Shown here: piece after piece, positions 62,871 to 64,000 of the stretch
Position numbering within the stretch: position 1 is the stretch's first letter
Layout of the letters: each line of letters begins with the position of its first letter
Assembly (NCBI RefSeq): GCF_954871325.1
Contig: NC_088776.1
Coordinates: 39,108,508 to 39,172,507, forward strand
Direction: 5' to 3'
Source: Gordionus sp. m RMFG-2023
Taxonomy: Eukaryota > Nematomorpha > Gordioida > Chordodea > Parachordodidae
Length of the DNA: 64,000 bases
The notes under the pieces: generated by a model
Database searches by the model: none
What the model saw: only the letters and a program-made list of their open reading frames with translations
What the model was told of the DNA's origin: nothing
Translations under genes and position numbers: made by a program

Positions 62871-64000
62871 TGGTGACGAATGGCGCGAGGTTCGAGTCAG
62901 TAAAAATATATTTATTAACTAACTTTTTCATTTCACACTTCGTTTATATACATTTTTTTATAAGTCCAAATTATAAACGAAATACAAAAAAGTAAAATAA
63001 TATTAAAAAAGTAAGGTTACGCCGTTTATAAAATAAAATTAGATTATAACAAAAAATAAAATTTATATTGTAATAAATAATAAAATTAGAATAATGCAAC
63101 ATTCTCCCTCTTCTGATAATTTCATCGGAGAAGTCATTAGAGTTTGTTGTCCAAGTGGTTTATCATTTTGGTAATCAAGTTGTATCACAAATTATCATAA
63201 CGTTGGCTTGTCCCAATCGTTGGTTTGTATAAATCGATTTTGCACGTTGGTTTGTTTAAATCGTGAGCTTGATATCCACATCGAATGTTTTACAAATCGT
63301 GTCGTTGATATTATTACCATTTTTCAAAATCATTATTATCATCAGAAAGTTGCGAATAATAAGAAATAATAGTTCATCAAAATATAAAAATAAGTGAAGA
63401 ATGATAAATCAATAAGATTGTTATATTTTTAGCTTTTTAATTTTTCGCGTTTTTATGACTTTTATTTTTTCGCGTTTTAGTGTTTAATTATTGCGTTTTA
63501 GTATTTAATTTAATTATCTCCGAGGTTAAAATATGCAAATATACTATTCACATTTCCCTCTCTTTAAATAAAAAATTTAAATTTCACACCCTAGTTTTAA
63601 TTCAAAAGTGTTATTTTTAATAAAAATTCTTCATACTTTCAAAAGCTTTATTTCAAAAACATTTTTACCATATTAAATCCCTTTTAATTCATATGTTTTA
63701 ATTACATTTTAATAATCTTCTTGTTTAGGATTTTTAATGGTTTATTTTTAATTATATCTAAGAATTCATCTTTAGGTTTAGTTAATTTACAACAATTGGT
63801 CATCATTTCATCTTTAGGTTTAGTTAATTTACAACAATTGGTCATCATTCAAGAAATCAAAAAAATATCAATATTTCACTATAATTTAAGTAAATAATTT
63901 TTTTAAAGGCTTTTTGTGTGGTCTATATCCATTATGATTTTACATTTTAATGATTTTAAAAATTTATAACATGCCTTTATCCTGGCATAAAATCTTAATA
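62871..64000 (-). mobile_element. LTR retroelement fossil, 3' LTR and start of internal region
   Basis: 62871-63101 (231 bp) begins TGGTGACG and ends GCAACA on the plus strand, so it has TG...CA ends on both strands. On the minus strand it is immediately preceded by a purine tract, GAAGAGGGAGAA, before TGTTGCAT. This identifies it as the 3' LTR of an element lying toward and beyond the right edge. The visible internal part shows no recognisable protein, and the superfamily is uncertain (Copia-like ends). It is inserted in a Tc1/mariner relic. Confidence 0.6.
63765..63848. repeat. 42-bp exact tandem duplication
   Basis: Two adjacent copies share CATCTTTAGGTTTAGTTAAT and TTACAACAATTGGTCATCAT, apparently identical across the unit. 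This is a recent local duplication in otherwise unassigned sequence. Confidence 0.92.

Noticed and set aside
1-64000. CRISPR arrays, operons, phage or bacterial features
   Set aside because: No spaced direct-repeat array, Shine-Dalgarno-led gene string or prokaryotic gene was seen. The window is clearly spliced eukaryotic DNA.

Overview
This is a strongly AT-rich, gene-poor, transposon-dense piece of a nuclear genome from an animal, most likely a fast-evolving invertebrate. The evidence is two recognisable spliced genes with GT-AG introns, an ATRX-type chromatin remodeller and an ARL5 small GTPase, set among hAT, Tc1/mariner, pogo-like and LINE remnants. Exons stand out by their higher GC and balanced codons. 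I cannot name the species.

Layout. Positions 1-4300 are a pile of hAT-type pieces, one complete deleted copy with an exact 8-bp target duplication (751-1544), and a pure 160-bp CCTT microsatellite. Positions 5018-34503 hold 14 consecutive exons of an ATRX/XNP homologue on the plus strand. The splice phases agree throughout, giving 1337 codons plus stop from the first visible exon, and the 5' exons lie upstream of the window. The introns are filled with transposons: a MADF-domain relic, a Tc1 relic, a transposase-like relic, hAT elements with target duplications at 19962-21565, 23530-26451 and 29245-32564, and several LINE fragments. Two of the hATs carry a further hAT inside them, and one of those inner hATs carries a LINE. 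An Asn/Ser-rich repetitive exon at 43382-44331 fits by phase as an alternative last exon of the same gene.

Positions 35650-41000 carry a 148-bp MITE, a Tc1/mariner copy with about 400-bp terminal inverted repeats, and a 2.2-kb element with about 290-bp inverted arms that contains a hAT dimerisation domain. Positions 44332-53247 are mostly relics: hAT at 45850-46741 and 51080-51830, and MITE ends. A 2.7-kb hAT (53248-55966, 8-bp target duplication) interrupts a LINE relic. ARL5 (56802-57594, minus) is a complete six-exon gene of 182 aa. From 58 kb to the end come two LTR-retroelement fossils, a long imperfect direct repeat combined with a MITE-like element, and a Tc1 relic.

The host genes do different jobs. 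ATRX is a nuclear SNF2 ATPase acting on heterochromatin. ARL5 is a Golgi/trans-Golgi ARF-like GTPase. Nothing suggests that they are co-regulated. I found no convincing undescribed system. The most notable items are the nested hAT stacks, the deletion derivative that fuses a BED finger to a dimerisation domain, the long-TIR elements, and the repetitive alternative 3' exon of ATRX.
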